Assembly (NCBI GenBank): GCA_010027395.1
Contig: RGVD01000003.1
Coordinates: forward strand, 1-33,372
Length of the DNA stretch: 33,372 bases
Direction: 5' to 3'
Source: Bacteroidota bacterium
Lineage (GTDB): Bacteria > Bacteroidota > Bacteroidia > UKL13-3
The translations under genes were made by a program, and so were the position numbers. The notes beneath the pieces are model-generated. The model was not told where the DNA came from. It did not search any database and saw only the letters and a program-made list of their open reading frames with translations. This document shows, piece by piece, positions 1 through 8,777 of the stretch (position 1 is its first letter; every line of letters begins with the position of its first letter).

Positions 1-1218
1 TCTAAGACTTTTTTGAAAAATTATTTGGGTATTAAACAAGGAGAATTATACAATGAAAAATTAATAAAAAATGCTAACCAAAGGTTGTATGAATTGGCTT
101 ATATAAAGGTGCTGAAAAGTCCTGCGATTTACTTTTATGGTAACAAGGCAAGACCCTTATTATATCTTGATAATAAGAAAGCCAGTTCCGCTGATGGGAT
201 CATTGGTATTGCGCCAAATAGTTCTCAGAATAACAAATTAGTTTTGACAGGTGATTTTAATTTAAAACTCCAAAATATTTTAGGAAGTGGTAAAAGTTTT
301 GATCTGACTTACAGAAGCTTTTTAGGTAACTCACAAGATCTAAATTTGAAGTTCAATTATCCATATTTCTTAGGCACTAAATTGGGATTGGATTATGGTT
401 TGAAAATTTTAAAATATGATACAGCCTTTGTAAATGTTCAAAATGATTTTGCGTTGCAATACCGATTTATTGGGAACGATTATGTAAAGGTTTATTATAG
501 TATTCAGCAATCAACTTTATTATCAGTCGACACTTTGAATATTAAAAATATTAGACAATTGCCAAGTGTAAACGATATTCGATCCGACTTTTATGGAATA
601 GCTGTGCGAAAATCTAAATTGGATTATTTCATAAACCCCAAAAAGGGTTTTGCTTTTGATATTGATTTTGCTGCAGGTACAAAAAACATCATTCGAAACA
701 ATATCATAAATACCCTTAAAGTGAGCGATAATAAAGGAAATGCTTATAACCTATATGACTCTATTAAATTAAATGTTTTTCAAATCAGATGTATTGCCAA
801 TGTAGAAAAGTACTTTCATTTGTTTTCAAACAATGTACTAAAAACATCCATTAATTCAGGGTATTTGCAATCTTCAAATATTTTTTTCAATGAACTTTTT
901 AGGATAGGTGGATTAAAAACGCTAAGAGGTTTTGATGAACAAAGTATTTTTGCAAGCCAATATGGAATTCTAAATGTAGAATGGAGATACCTTGTCCAAC
1001 AGAACTCAAACTTTGTTTTATTTTGGAATGGTGCTTGGTATAAAAATGAAGGACGAAAACCAGCTATTTCTGATACTCCTTGGGGAGCTGGGTTAGGTTT
1101 AAATATCGAAACAGGATCGGGTATTTTTTCTTTGTATTATGCAACAGGGAAACAATTTGATAACCCATTAGAGTTTCGCACAGCCAAGATACATTTCGGA
1201 TTTATTAATTACTTTTGA
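1..1218 (+). CDS. Omp85-family outer-membrane protein (BamA/TamA type), 5' end cut by window edge
   Basis: The reading frame is open to base 1, so this is the C-terminal part of a longer gene; the TTG at 13 is only an internal leucine codon. The first ~45 residues (LGIKQGELYNEKLI...) resemble the end of a POTRA domain. The remaining ~340 residues alternate like a transmembrane beta-barrel. The stretch near base 900 reads IGGLKTLRGFDEQ, which fits the conserved L6-loop (V/L)RG(F/Y) signature of Omp85 proteins, and the protein ends in an aromatic residue (INYF), as barrel proteins usually do. Family knowledge: such proteins insert or translocate outer-membrane proteins. Whether it is the essential BamA or a TamA-like paralogue cannot be decided without the missing N-terminal part. 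It is followed after 7 bases by the DUF4271 gene, so they are probably co-transcribed. Confidence 0.85.
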   Translation, partial: SKTFLKNYLGIKQGELYNEKLIKNANQRLYELAYIKVLKSPAIYFYGNKARPLLYLDNKKASSADGIIGIAPNSSQNNKLVLTGDFNLKLQNILGSGKSFDLTYRSFLGNSQDLNLKFNYPYFLGTKLGLDYGLKILKYDTAFVNVQNDFALQYRFIGNDYVKVYYSIQQSTLLSVDTLNIKNIRQLPSVNDIRSDFYGIAVRKSKLDYFINPKKGFAFDIDFAAGTKNIIRNNIINTLKVSDNKGNAYNLYDSIKLNVFQIRCIANVEKYFHLFSNNVLKTSINSGYLQSSNIFFNELFRIGGLKTLRGFDEQSIFASQYGILNVEWRYLVQQNSNFVLFWNGAWYKNEGRKPAISDTPWGAGLGLNIETGSGIFSLYYATGKQFDNPLEFRTAKIHFGFINYF

Positions 1219-1225
1219 AAAATTT

Positions 1226-2161
1226 TTGAATCGAATATTTTACATACCTATTACCATAGTTTGCCTTTTTTTGCAGACTATTTTTGCCTTTGGACAGGAT
1301 TCCTTGGGCAATAATGTTGCAATTCAAGATTCTTTGAATTCAGATAAAGCAAGATTTAGTTTGCTAGACACTTTGCTGAACCCGCAACAAGTAAGACAAC
1401 TTTTTATGCCTTATGAAAGCATAGGTAATAATGGAAATGTAAATGTTGCTTTTGAACTCAAAGCACTGAGGAATAAACCCAATTTAAAGCAAATAACAAA
1501 ACGCCCGACCAATGACAAAAGGGCTTACTTTATCTCATTATTAGTGGTAGTTATTCTTATTTCTATCACCCGATTAACCAATCCAAAGAACTTTACTATT
1601 TTTATTCAATCTGTATTTGATAGCCAGCTAAGTCAAAGGATTTGGAGTGATAGTAAGACGAATTTTTTATCAATCATTATTCAACTATCAATTACTTTCA
1701 TTCTAACTTTGTCTATCATAATAGCTTTTTACTTACAAAGTAGAAGTGAGTTATTAGAGTTGAGTTTTTATAGCATTTTATGGCGCAGCATCCTTGTTTT
1801 GTTGGTAGTTTATTCAACCAAGTTTATACTGATTTGGTTGATCGGGGAATTATTGAATTTTTCGCACCTTTCTCAAGGCTTGATAACCAACACCATTTCG
1901 CTTAATGGTTTTCTAAGTTTATTGATGCTTCCTCTGAGCATTGTTTATATTTATAATTCAGGAATTTTTTTAGGAAATGCAACCTTTTATACACTTGTAG
2001 CTATTTTTTTTATTGGGGTAATTTTCAGAAACCTGCACATGTTTTTTATGGCAATCAGTGCATTACGCTTTCCAATAATCTATTTATTTATTTATATTTG
2101 CTCCCTAGAAATTTTGCCTTGGCTTCTGTTGTTTAAAATTTTAGATAATTACTTCTTTTGA
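1226..2161 (+). CDS. DUF4271 family integral membrane protein, TTG start
   Basis: The 311-residue protein starts with a signal-peptide-like segment (MNRIFYIPITIVCLFLQTIFAFGQ), followed by a polar ~80-residue region. About six hydrophobic segments then fill roughly residues 100-311, including AYFISLLVVVILISI, FLSIIIQLSITFILTLSII and FPIIYLFIYICSLEILPWLLL. This layout matches DUF4271, a Bacteroidota family of unknown function. The start is TTG: it puts the signal sequence exactly at the N-terminus and no suitable ATG lies nearby. The gene's TGA overlaps the TTG start of the next gene (TTGA), indicating translational coupling to hemD. I recall DUF4271 genes beside uroporphyrinogen-III synthase in other Bacteroidota, but I cannot check this here. 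Function is unknown. Confidence 0.75.
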   Translation: MNRIFYIPITIVCLFLQTIFAFGQDSLGNNVAIQDSLNSDKARFSLLDTLLNPQQVRQLFMPYESIGNNGNVNVAFELKALRNKPNLKQITKRPTNDKRAYFISLLVVVILISITRLTNPKNFTIFIQSVFDSQLSQRIWSDSKTNFLSIIIQLSITFILTLSIIIAFYLQSRSELLELSFYSILWRSILVLLVVYSTKFILIWLIGELLNFSHLSQGLITNTISLNGFLSLLMLPLSIVYIYNSGIFLGNATFYTLVAIFFIGVIFRNLHMFFMAISALRFPIIYLFIYICSLEILPWLLLFKILDNYFF

Positions 2162-2910
2162 AAAATACCAAAATAAAAAGCATACTTGTTTGCCAACCAA
2201 AACCTGAAAGCGATAAGTCGCCTTACTTTGATTTAGCCAAAAAACATAGTTGTAAAATAGACTTTCGTCCATTTATTGAAGTGCAGCCGATACCCAATAA
2301 AGAGTTTAGGCAACAAAGGGTAAACATTCTTGATTATACAGCCATTATTTTAAATTCTCGTAACTCAGTTGACAATTTCTTTAGAATGTGTGCTGAATTG
2401 AAAATTGAAATGCATCCTGATGTAAAATATTTCTGCGTAAACGAAAGTATAGGTAATTATATATCAAAGTATATACAAGTCAGGAAACGAAAGGTATTTG
2501 TTGGAAAAGGAACTGAAACAGAATTATTCCCATTGTTTAAAAATCACGCCAAAGACAAATACTTATTCCCTTGCAGCGATTGGCGTAAACAAGATATTGA
2601 AAAGTTCATGAAAAAGAGTAAAATCGTTTTCAAAGAAGCTTTCTTTTATCGCATAGGTTCTAGTAATCTCTCAGATTTGACAAATGTTAACTACGATATA
2701 ATAGCTTTTTTTAGTCCTGCTGATATCCGTTCTCTATTCGAAAACTTTCCTGATTTTCTTCAAAATAACACCAAAATTGCAGGTTTTGGTGCAACTACAT
2801 TAAAGGCAATTAAAGATGCCAAACTTACCATAAATATTCAAGCTCCAACCCCTGAGACACCCTCAATGGTAATGGCACTTGACAGGTTTATCGTTGAAAT
2901 AAATAAGTAG
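2158..2910 (+). CDS. hemD: Uroporphyrinogen-III synthase
   Basis: The 250-residue protein begins KIKSILVCQPKPESDKSPYF, an N-terminus I recognise from Bacteroidota HemD proteins. It has the two-domain HemD layout: an N-terminal half with the AIILNSRNSVDNFF segment and a C-terminal half with DIIAFFSPADIRSLFENF and IAGFGATTLKAI, matching the 'F(T/S)S' and 'G..T' segments of the family. The enzyme cyclises hydroxymethylbilane to uroporphyrinogen III in tetrapyrrole synthesis in the cytoplasm. The TTG start overlaps the preceding TGA. No upstream ATG is available and the conserved N-terminus begins at once, so TTG is very probably real. No other heme gene is in the window, so its position here appears to be a fixed pairing with DUF4271 rather than a pathway operon. 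Sequence identity among HemD proteins is low, hence slight doubt. Confidence 0.8.
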   Translation: MKNTKIKSILVCQPKPESDKSPYFDLAKKHSCKIDFRPFIEVQPIPNKEFRQQRVNILDYTAIILNSRNSVDNFFRMCAELKIEMHPDVKYFCVNESIGNYISKYIQVRKRKVFVGKGTETELFPLFKNHAKDKYLFPCSDWRKQDIEKFMKKSKIVFKEAFFYRIGSSNLSDLTNVNYDIIAFFSPADIRSLFENFPDFLQNNTKIAGFGATTLKAIKDAKLTINIQAPTPETPSMVMALDRFIVEINK

Positions 2911-2957
2911 TACATACTAATTTTTTAATTGAGCCGTTCTATTGTTGGTTTCTGAAT

Positions 2958-2988
2958 ATTGCATTATTCAATTAAATGTGTATTATTG
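2958..2988 (+). promoter_or_regulatory. Candidate promoter of the porP-like gene
   Basis: ATTG at 2958-2961 is followed after 19 bases by TATTATTG at 2981-2988. Each box is one base away from the Bacteroidota consensus TTTG / TAnnTTTG, and the spacing is that expected. It would start RNA near 2995 and leave a leader of about 20 bases before the ATG at 3017. Two mismatches make this a weak call. Confidence 0.3.
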
Positions 2989-3016
2989 AAGCCTAAAGTA
3001 ATAAAACAGAAAGCTA

Positions 3017-4033
3017 ATGATTAGAAAATTTACTTATATTTTTGTGTTTGCACTTGTAACTATTGTTGGTCAAAAATCTTTTGCTCAGCAAGATGCTCAA
3101 TATAGTCAGTTTATGTTTAATAGACTTTCTTATAACCCAGCGTTCGCAGGTAGTTCAGATAAAATCTGTGCTACATTGCTAGGCCGTAACCAATGGAATC
3201 AATTTGGTGGAGGTAATGTTACCTCAGATTTAGGTTCTGTTGCTAGAGGAGCAAATCCAACTACAATATTGGCTAATATTCATGCACCTATTGGAAAACG
3301 TTTTGGCATAGGGGCAAATTTTAACTCTGACGAATTAGGATTTAGTAAAATTGTTTCTTTTAACGCTACATTAGCATACAAACAATCTATTGGAAGCAAT
3401 GGAGGTATTTTGGCAGGAGGAATCGGTGTTGGTATTGTTCAAGAAGGACTCGATGGAACAAAATTAAAAGCGATTGACCCAAGTGATCCAAAAATTCCAA
3501 CTGGAAATATCACGGATTTGGGCTTGGATTTAAACTTCGGTTTGTATTATACCCAAGAACAACTGTCAATATTTAACAATTTTTATGCAGGTATTTCATC
3601 AACTCATTTAAATACCCCCAAGTTAGAAATAAGAGACGCTAGTAGTAATGGTTTTACATCTCAATATGTTAGACATTACTATTTTATTACTGGAGCAGAA
3701 TATGAGTTGAATAGTGCATTTACCTTAAATCCAAACATAATGGTTAAAACGGATATGGTTAAAACTACAACAGATATAAATGCAACATTAATTTGGAACC
3801 AAAATATTCGTGGAGGATTAAGTTATAGAACTTTCAATGATTTGGTAGTTATGGCAGGTTATGAATTTCCGTTTGGTTTAAACATTGGCTATTCATATGA
3901 TTTAACTATGGGTAAAATACTAAATTATAGCACAGGTACCCATGAAATTATGTTGAGATATTGTTTTGGTGTTAAAATTCCACGAAGAGAACCTAAAATC
4001 CCAATACCGAGGTTAACACCAAGATTTTTATAA
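3017..4033 (+). CDS. porP: PorP/SprF family type IX secretion system outer-membrane protein
   Basis: The 338-residue protein has a clear signal peptide (MIRKFTYIFVFALVTIVGQKSFAQ) followed by the family hallmark QQDAQYSQFMFNRLSYNPAFAGSSD near residues 25-49. The rest is a run of amphipathic strands compatible with a small beta-barrel, for example GIGANFNSDELGFSK and LNIGYSYDLTMGKI. PorP/SprF-like proteins are encoded next to porK/gldK in Porphyromonas gingivalis and many Bacteroidota. They are thought to link the T9SS or its cargo to the outer membrane. Paralogues are often numerous, and some serve single large adhesins. Position directly upstream of gldK favours the core PorP role. A 121-base gap with its own promoter separates it from gldK, so it may be transcribed separately as well as jointly. 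Confidence 0.85.
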   Translation: MIRKFTYIFVFALVTIVGQKSFAQQDAQYSQFMFNRLSYNPAFAGSSDKICATLLGRNQWNQFGGGNVTSDLGSVARGANPTTILANIHAPIGKRFGIGANFNSDELGFSKIVSFNATLAYKQSIGSNGGILAGGIGVGIVQEGLDGTKLKAIDPSDPKIPTGNITDLGLDLNFGLYYTQEQLSIFNNFYAGISSTHLNTPKLEIRDASSNGFTSQYVRHYYFITGAEYELNSAFTLNPNIMVKTDMVKTTTDINATLIWNQNIRGGLSYRTFNDLVVMAGYEFPFGLNIGYSYDLTMGKILNYSTGTHEIMLRYCFGVKIPRREPKIPIPRLTPRFL

Positions 4034-4084
4034 AAAATTAACATTTAACAATAAAATAATCAAAGTAGTCGTTATAGTTTAAAT

Positions 4085-4100
4085 AAAGCAAATTTGCTTT
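4085..4100. promoter_or_regulatory. 16-bp perfect palindrome overlapping the gldK -33 box
   Basis: AAAGCAAATTTGCTTT is a perfect 16-base palindrome. It covers the TTTG at 4093-4096 that acts as -33 box for the predicted gldK promoter, the placement expected for an operator bound by a dimeric regulator. The central GCAAATTTGC recurs inside a longer palindrome at 33355-33372. A regulatory role is inferred only from position and symmetry. Confidence 0.4.
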
Positions 4101-4123
4101 TTATAATACAATTGCTATTTTTG
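4093..4123 (+). promoter_or_regulatory. Predicted gldKLMN promoter
   Basis: TTTG (4093-4096), 19 bases, then TATTTTTG (4116-4123): both boxes and the spacing match the Bacteroidota sigma-ABfr consensus TTTG-N19-TAnnTTTG without mismatch. Transcription would begin near 4130, giving a leader of about 25 bases before the gldK ATG at 4155. Confidence 0.65.
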
Positions 4124-4154
4124 CTTTTTAACAAATCAATTATATAACCGTAAA

Positions 4155-5444
4155 ATGAAGCACATCAAATGGTTTTTATTCCTCTTTATTGCAGGCGCAG
4201 TGGCAAGTTGCGGACTTAGCAGCGATAGAGGAGAATTGGTAGGGTCCCCAGGGCGAAAAGCTTGGTTCCACCCACAACCTTACGGAACAGTTTATGTTCC
4301 TACAGGCTCTTTCCATATTGGTTCGAATGAACAAGATGTACCTATGGCAATGATTGCTCCAAACAAGCAAGTTACCATAAGTGCCTTTTATATGGATGAA
4401 ACTGAAATCACAAATAACGAATACCGTCAATTTGTGGATGCAGTTTATGACTCAATAGTTCGCGAAAAATTAGGTGAGAAATTCTTTCTTACCTTTGAAG
4501 AGCCGATTGGAGAATATGATCATGGTTTGAACTACCGTCAAAAAATAGATCCAGAAGAAGACTTGAAAGGTAATGAAGATATTAAAGACCTCAACTATAA
4601 AGGCGATGAAATCTATTATCGTACAGTGCAAATTGATGTGCGTAAACTAAAGTACCGATACGAATATATTGATTTAAGAGCTGCTGCCCAATATAGCAAG
4701 CAAGCTGGCTACAAGAGAAACCGTGGTGAGTTCAAACACAAAGAGGAAGTGGACGTTTACCCAGATACTTTGGTTTTCATGCGTGATTATACTTATTCAT
4801 ACAATGAGCCAATTGCAACAGTTTATTTTTGGCATCCAAAATATGATGATTATCCTGTAGTAGGTGTAAATTGGAAACAAGCAAATGGTTTCTCTCATTG
4901 GAGATCGATTCACTTGAATTCATTCTATTCTGAAAACGAGGAAAACACTGTAACTGCATTTAGATTACCAACAGAATATGAGTGGGAGTATGCTGCTCGT
5001 GGTGGAAGAGATCAAAACTTATACCCATGGGGTAACTATTATACACGCAACGCTAAAGGATGTGCATTGGCTAACTTCAAACCTAACAGAGGTGATTATG
5101 CTAATGATGGTGGACATTATCCTATTCGCGTAGCTTCATACTTTCCTAATGACTATGGTTTGTATGATATGAGTGGTAACGTAGCTGAATGGACTCGTTC
5201 TGCCTATGCTGAAAGTGCAAATTTGTTTACGCATGACAATAATCCTGATTTCCAATATGATGCAAAAGAAGAAGATTCTGAAACATTAAAACGTAAAACC
5301 ATTCGTGGTGGTTCATGGAAAGATATTGCACATTATATTCAATGTGGTACGCGTACTTATGAATACCAAGATAGTGCAAATTCATACACAGGTTTCCGCT
5401 GTGTGATGAGTTATATCGGAAGATCTAACAAAGACAAGAGATAA
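4155..5444 (+). CDS. gldK: T9SS / gliding motility lipoprotein GldK (PorK)
   Basis: The 429-residue protein has a lipoprotein signal peptide ending GAVASC-G, with lipidated Cys at 19. A formylglycine-generating-enzyme-like fold follows: VYVPTGSFHIGSN and FYMDETEITNNEYRQF near residues 48-98, FRLPTEYEWEYAARGG near 270, YDMSGNVAEWTRS near 337, and a C-terminal IRGGSWKDIAHYIQCGTRTY...GFRC. This order is typical of GldK/PorK. Family knowledge: GldK/PorK, with GldN/PorN, forms a periplasmic ring attached to the outer membrane in the type IX secretion system. The FGE fold is not thought to be catalytic there. It is the first gene of the gldKLMN cluster, behind a consensus promoter. The gap to gldL is 53 bases. 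Confidence 0.95.
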   Translation: MKHIKWFLFLFIAGAVASCGLSSDRGELVGSPGRKAWFHPQPYGTVYVPTGSFHIGSNEQDVPMAMIAPNKQVTISAFYMDETEITNNEYRQFVDAVYDSIVREKLGEKFFLTFEEPIGEYDHGLNYRQKIDPEEDLKGNEDIKDLNYKGDEIYYRTVQIDVRKLKYRYEYIDLRAAAQYSKQAGYKRNRGEFKHKEEVDVYPDTLVFMRDYTYSYNEPIATVYFWHPKYDDYPVVGVNWKQANGFSHWRSIHLNSFYSENEENTVTAFRLPTEYEWEYAARGGRDQNLYPWGNYYTRNAKGCALANFKPNRGDYANDGGHYPIRVASYFPNDYGLYDMSGNVAEWTRSAYAESANLFTHDNNPDFQYDAKEEDSETLKRKTIRGGSWKDIAHYIQCGTRTYEYQDSANSYTGFRCVMSYIGRSNKDKR

Positions 5445-5497
5445 TAACAATCAATCAAAAAATAATTTTCTAACTTAAAAATTTAAAAAAACAAAAA

Positions 5498-6298
5498 ATG
5501 GGTAACAGTTTCTTAGAAAGCAAAGGTTTCAAGTCTTTCATGGCAAAGGCTTATGGTATTGGTGCAGCGGTAGTAATCGTTGGAGCTTTGTTTAAAATTT
5601 TACACTGGAAAGGTGCAGACGCGATGTTGATGGTTGGTTTATTAACTGAAGCTGCCATTTTCTTCGTATCAGCATTTGAGCCCCCTCATCAAGAGCCAGA
5701 TTGGACATTGGTTTATCCTGAGTTAGCTGGTTTAGAATCAAAAGAGCCTAAGAAAAATAAAGATACAGGTAGTCTTTCTCAAAAATTAGATAAAATGTTG
5801 GAAGACGCTAAAGTAGGTCCAGATTTAATCAACAGTTTGGGTAACGGCATCCGTGCTTTAAACGATAATGTAGGTGGTTTGAAAGATTTGTCTTCTGCTG
5901 CTGTTGCAACTGAAAACTACACCAAAAGTGTTTCTCAAGCTGCTAATTCACTAAATGGTGTTAACACTGCTTACAGTAAAGCTGTTGAAGCTATGAACGG
6001 CATCGTTTCAGCTTCTGAAGGTTCTAAAGACTACGGAATGCAGATTGAAAGAATGACTAAAAATCTTTCTTCTTTAAATTCAGTTTATGAATTAGAAATT
6101 GTTGAGTCGAACAATCACTTGAAATCAATTAACGAATTTGTAGGTGGATTATCAAAAACAGTTAATACGCTTAGCGAAACCAACAAAAATGCCGAAGTAT
6201 TCAAAGTTGAAATGGATAAGTTGTCTAAAAACTTGTCATCATTAAACAATGTATATGGCAACATGTTGTCTGCTATGACTGTTCGTGGCAATAATTAA
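5498..6298 (+). CDS. gldL: T9SS motor protein GldL (PorL)
   Basis: The 266-residue protein has two N-terminal transmembrane segments (about 16-34 and 42-60) separated by HWKGAD, then a long cytoplasmic part rich in Asn/Ser/Leu. Glu51 lies in the second membrane segment (LLTEAAIFF) and Glu61 just after it. These match the conserved acidic residues of GldL implicated in proton-driven rotation. GldL forms the inner-membrane pentamer that surrounds GldM helices and energises T9SS and gliding. The cytoplasmic region contains two related blocks, MTKNLSSLNSVYE and LSKNLSSLNNVYG. It lies between gldK and gldM in the conserved order, with 40 bases to gldM. Confidence 0.95.
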   Translation: MGNSFLESKGFKSFMAKAYGIGAAVVIVGALFKILHWKGADAMLMVGLLTEAAIFFVSAFEPPHQEPDWTLVYPELAGLESKEPKKNKDTGSLSQKLDKMLEDAKVGPDLINSLGNGIRALNDNVGGLKDLSSAAVATENYTKSVSQAANSLNGVNTAYSKAVEAMNGIVSASEGSKDYGMQIERMTKNLSSLNSVYELEIVESNNHLKSINEFVGGLSKTVNTLSETNKNAEVFKVEMDKLSKNLSSLNNVYGNMLSAMTVRGNN

Positions 6299-6338
6299 TT
6301 TCAAAATTCGTTTTACAATTTAATAAATACAGAAAGTA

Positions 6339-7904
6339 ATGTCAGGTGGAAAAGTAACGGTAAGACAAAAGATGATTAACATGATGTATTTGGTTCTAAC
6401 AGCCTTGTTAGCACTAAATGTGTCAGCTGAGATTCTGAAAGCATTCCATTTAGTGGAAGTGAGTATGGAGAAAGCAGGTCTAAACATTGATAAGAAAAAC
6501 AAATCGATTTTGAAGTCGATTGACACATATGTAGGTAATAACCCATCAGATATAAAAGGTAAAGATGCCAAAGTTAAGTCTGATCAAGTTGATAAAATTG
6601 CCATATATGCTTTAAAATATATTAATGAATTAAAAGATACGCTTATTTTTGGTGCTGGTGGACGTAAATTAGGCGAAGATGGAAATCCGAACCCTGAAGG
6701 TGAAATTTCAGAGGCAAGTAATATCGAAAAGCATGCTAACCTTTTAATCGTGCAAGGAAAAGGTAAAGAGCTTAAAGCAAAAATCAATGAGTGGAGAAAT
6801 TCAATGATTAATATTTTACCTGAAGCAGATAGAGCAAATGTTAAAAGTGATTTGATTGCTGAAGATGACAAAAAAACAGGTGAATCTTGGGAAAGTGAAA
6901 TGTTTGAACATTCTCCAGTTGCAGCGGTTGTTACTTTGTTAACCAAAACTGAAAATGATATCAAAAACACTGAAGCTCAAGTTTTGGATGAATTGAACAA
7001 AGGTTTAACAAAAGTAAACATTGTTGTAGATCAGTTTGAAGCTAAAATTATTCCTAACAATGGTACTTATATCACTGCAGGTGGCAAGTATTCTGCGGAT
7101 ATCTTCTTAGCGGCTTCAAGTTCTCGTTCTACCTTTGATTTAAATGTTGGCGGTTCGGCTGTTAAAGTTGAAAGTGGCATTGGAAAGTATGAAGTAACTG
7201 CTTCGGGCGAAGGAGAGAAAAAGTATACAGCTAAAATTAGCCAAAGACAATTGGATGGTACAATGAAAACATATGATGCAGAAGGTAGCTACTTTGTAGT
7301 AAAACCTTTGGCTGTAGTTTCAGCTACTAAAATGAATGTGGTTTACCGTGGTTTAGAAAACCCTATTTCGGTTTCTGTTCCAGGTTATTCTGCTAGCCAA
7401 ACTATTGTAACAAGTAGTTTAGGATCTTTAAGACCAGCTGCACAAGCAGGTACATTCAACCTAAGTATTCCTGTTGGAGATGTAAATAAAGAATTGGTTG
7501 TTTCAGTATCAGTAAAAGCTCCTGAAGGTGTTAAAAAAATGGGTGAGCAACGCTACCGCATAAAAAATATCCCAAAACCTACTCCTATGTTAGGTGCTAT
7601 TGAAGCGAGTGGTGCTGTTACTACTTCTCAATTAAGATCAGTAGCATTTATTTATGCTGCTTTGAAAGATTTCGCATTTGAAGGAGTTAGTTATACACCA
7701 ACTAGCTATAATATCGTATTTGCCCCTAAAAGAGGAGATGCTAGGGTATTTCAAGGTAATGGTCCTACCGTACCAAACGATGCAAAAGCAGCATTTAATA
7801 CTGCACGTCCTGGTGACCGTGTAATTTTAACAAACATTAAAGCTCAAGGACCCGCTGGTCAAGTTATTGTTCCAACATCTTTAGCTGTAGAAGTTAAACC
7901 ATAA
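6339..7904 (+). CDS. gldM: T9SS motor/stator periplasmic protein GldM (PorM)
   Basis: The 521-residue protein, close to the usual GldM length, begins with a short cytoplasmic stretch and a single transmembrane helix (about MMYLVLTALLALNVSAEIL, residues 14-32). A large periplasmic part follows: an alpha-helical domain to ~220, then beta-rich domains (VEAKIIPNNGTYITAGGKYSADIFLAA; YRGLENPISVSVPGYSA; the C-terminal FEGVSYTPTSYNIVFAPKRGDA region). GldM dimers plug into the GldL ring and span the periplasm to the GldK/GldN ring, transmitting motor force. Its TAA shares its last base with the gldN ATG (7902-7904 and 7904-7906), so translation of the two is coupled. Confidence 0.95.
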   Translation: MSGGKVTVRQKMINMMYLVLTALLALNVSAEILKAFHLVEVSMEKAGLNIDKKNKSILKSIDTYVGNNPSDIKGKDAKVKSDQVDKIAIYALKYINELKDTLIFGAGGRKLGEDGNPNPEGEISEASNIEKHANLLIVQGKGKELKAKINEWRNSMINILPEADRANVKSDLIAEDDKKTGESWESEMFEHSPVAAVVTLLTKTENDIKNTEAQVLDELNKGLTKVNIVVDQFEAKIIPNNGTYITAGGKYSADIFLAASSSRSTFDLNVGGSAVKVESGIGKYEVTASGEGEKKYTAKISQRQLDGTMKTYDAEGSYFVVKPLAVVSATKMNVVYRGLENPISVSVPGYSASQTIVTSSLGSLRPAAQAGTFNLSIPVGDVNKELVVSVSVKAPEGVKKMGEQRYRIKNIPKPTPMLGAIEASGAVTTSQLRSVAFIYAALKDFAFEGVSYTPTSYNIVFAPKRGDARVFQGNGPTVPNDAKAAFNTARPGDRVILTNIKAQGPAGQVIVPTSLAVEVKP

Positions 7905-8761
7905 TGAAAAAGTTAATAGTATCCATTTTATCACTTAGCCTTTTGGCAAGCTTTTCAAGCAAAGCACAAGGGGTTTATGATGATTTTATTTACAACCGTC
8001 AGGCTGTAAAAGAGCGTAGGGTAGTGGCTTGGCCTTACTTGCGCGAGGCAGATGTGATGTCTTCAAAGCGTATCATGCGTATTGTCGATATCAGAGAAAA
8101 GCCAAATCAACCGATGGCATGGCCTAAAAATCCATTGAGCGTTATTATGTATAATGCAGTACTTACAGGTAAAATGGTTCCATATATTAATGATTCACTG
8201 ACTTCACAGTTCAGCTTAGAAGAATTTGCAAGAAGAGGTACTGATACCAGTTATCAAGAAACTCCTATTGACCCTAATGACCCTACGATTACGCGTATGG
8301 ATACGTTAGTAAATCCTTTTATTCCTGAATTGCGTATCACTAAATACAGAATTGTTGAGGATTGGATTTTTGATAAAAAGTTATCTTCATATTATGTTCG
8401 CATCATATCAGTAGCACCTCAATTCAAAATGAATATCGGTGGTATTGAATTGCCTGAACAAGATTTATGTGTACTTAAGTATCATGCTAGTGATGCTGCT
8501 CAAGATGCAGGTAGAGACTTACGTCATTTGTTTGTGAACTATGAAGTTTTTAATAGACAAAATGATGCGGCTCGTTTAACTTATGATGATTGGTTCGAAC
8601 AAAGATTGTTCTCAAGCTATATCATCAAACAATCAAATGAGCATGATAACAAAATTAAAGAGTATGATGAGTTTAAAGACAATGGTGTGGCAGCTTTGCT
8701 AGAAGCCGATAGAATTAAGCAAGAATTGTTCGAAAAGGAACATGATTTGTGGGAATACTAG
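7904..8761 (+). CDS. gldN: T9SS / gliding motility protein GldN (PorN)
   Basis: The 285-residue protein has a signal peptide (MKKLIVSILSLSLLASFSSKAQG) and the GldN hallmark YDDFIYNRQAVKERRVVAWPYLREADV with KRIMRIVDIREKPNQPMAWPKNPL near residues 25-82. It is periplasmic and pairs with lipoprotein GldK to form the outer-membrane-associated ring of the type IX secretion machine. The start is fixed by the one-base overlap with the gldM stop and the signal peptide. It is the last gene of the cluster and is followed 17 bases later by a strong terminator. Confidence 0.95.
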   Translation: MKKLIVSILSLSLLASFSSKAQGVYDDFIYNRQAVKERRVVAWPYLREADVMSSKRIMRIVDIREKPNQPMAWPKNPLSVIMYNAVLTGKMVPYINDSLTSQFSLEEFARRGTDTSYQETPIDPNDPTITRMDTLVNPFIPELRITKYRIVEDWIFDKKLSSYYVRIISVAPQFKMNIGGIELPEQDLCVLKYHASDAAQDAGRDLRHLFVNYEVFNRQNDAARLTYDDWFEQRLFSSYIIKQSNEHDNKIKEYDEFKDNGVAALLEADRIKQELFEKEHDLWEY

Positions 8762-8777
8762 TCCTATAAATGTTTTG

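Noticed and set aside
6584..6970. A 128-codon open frame on the minus strand inside gldM
   Set aside because: It is fully opposite the GldM periplasmic region, has no plausible family and no promoter; shadow frame.
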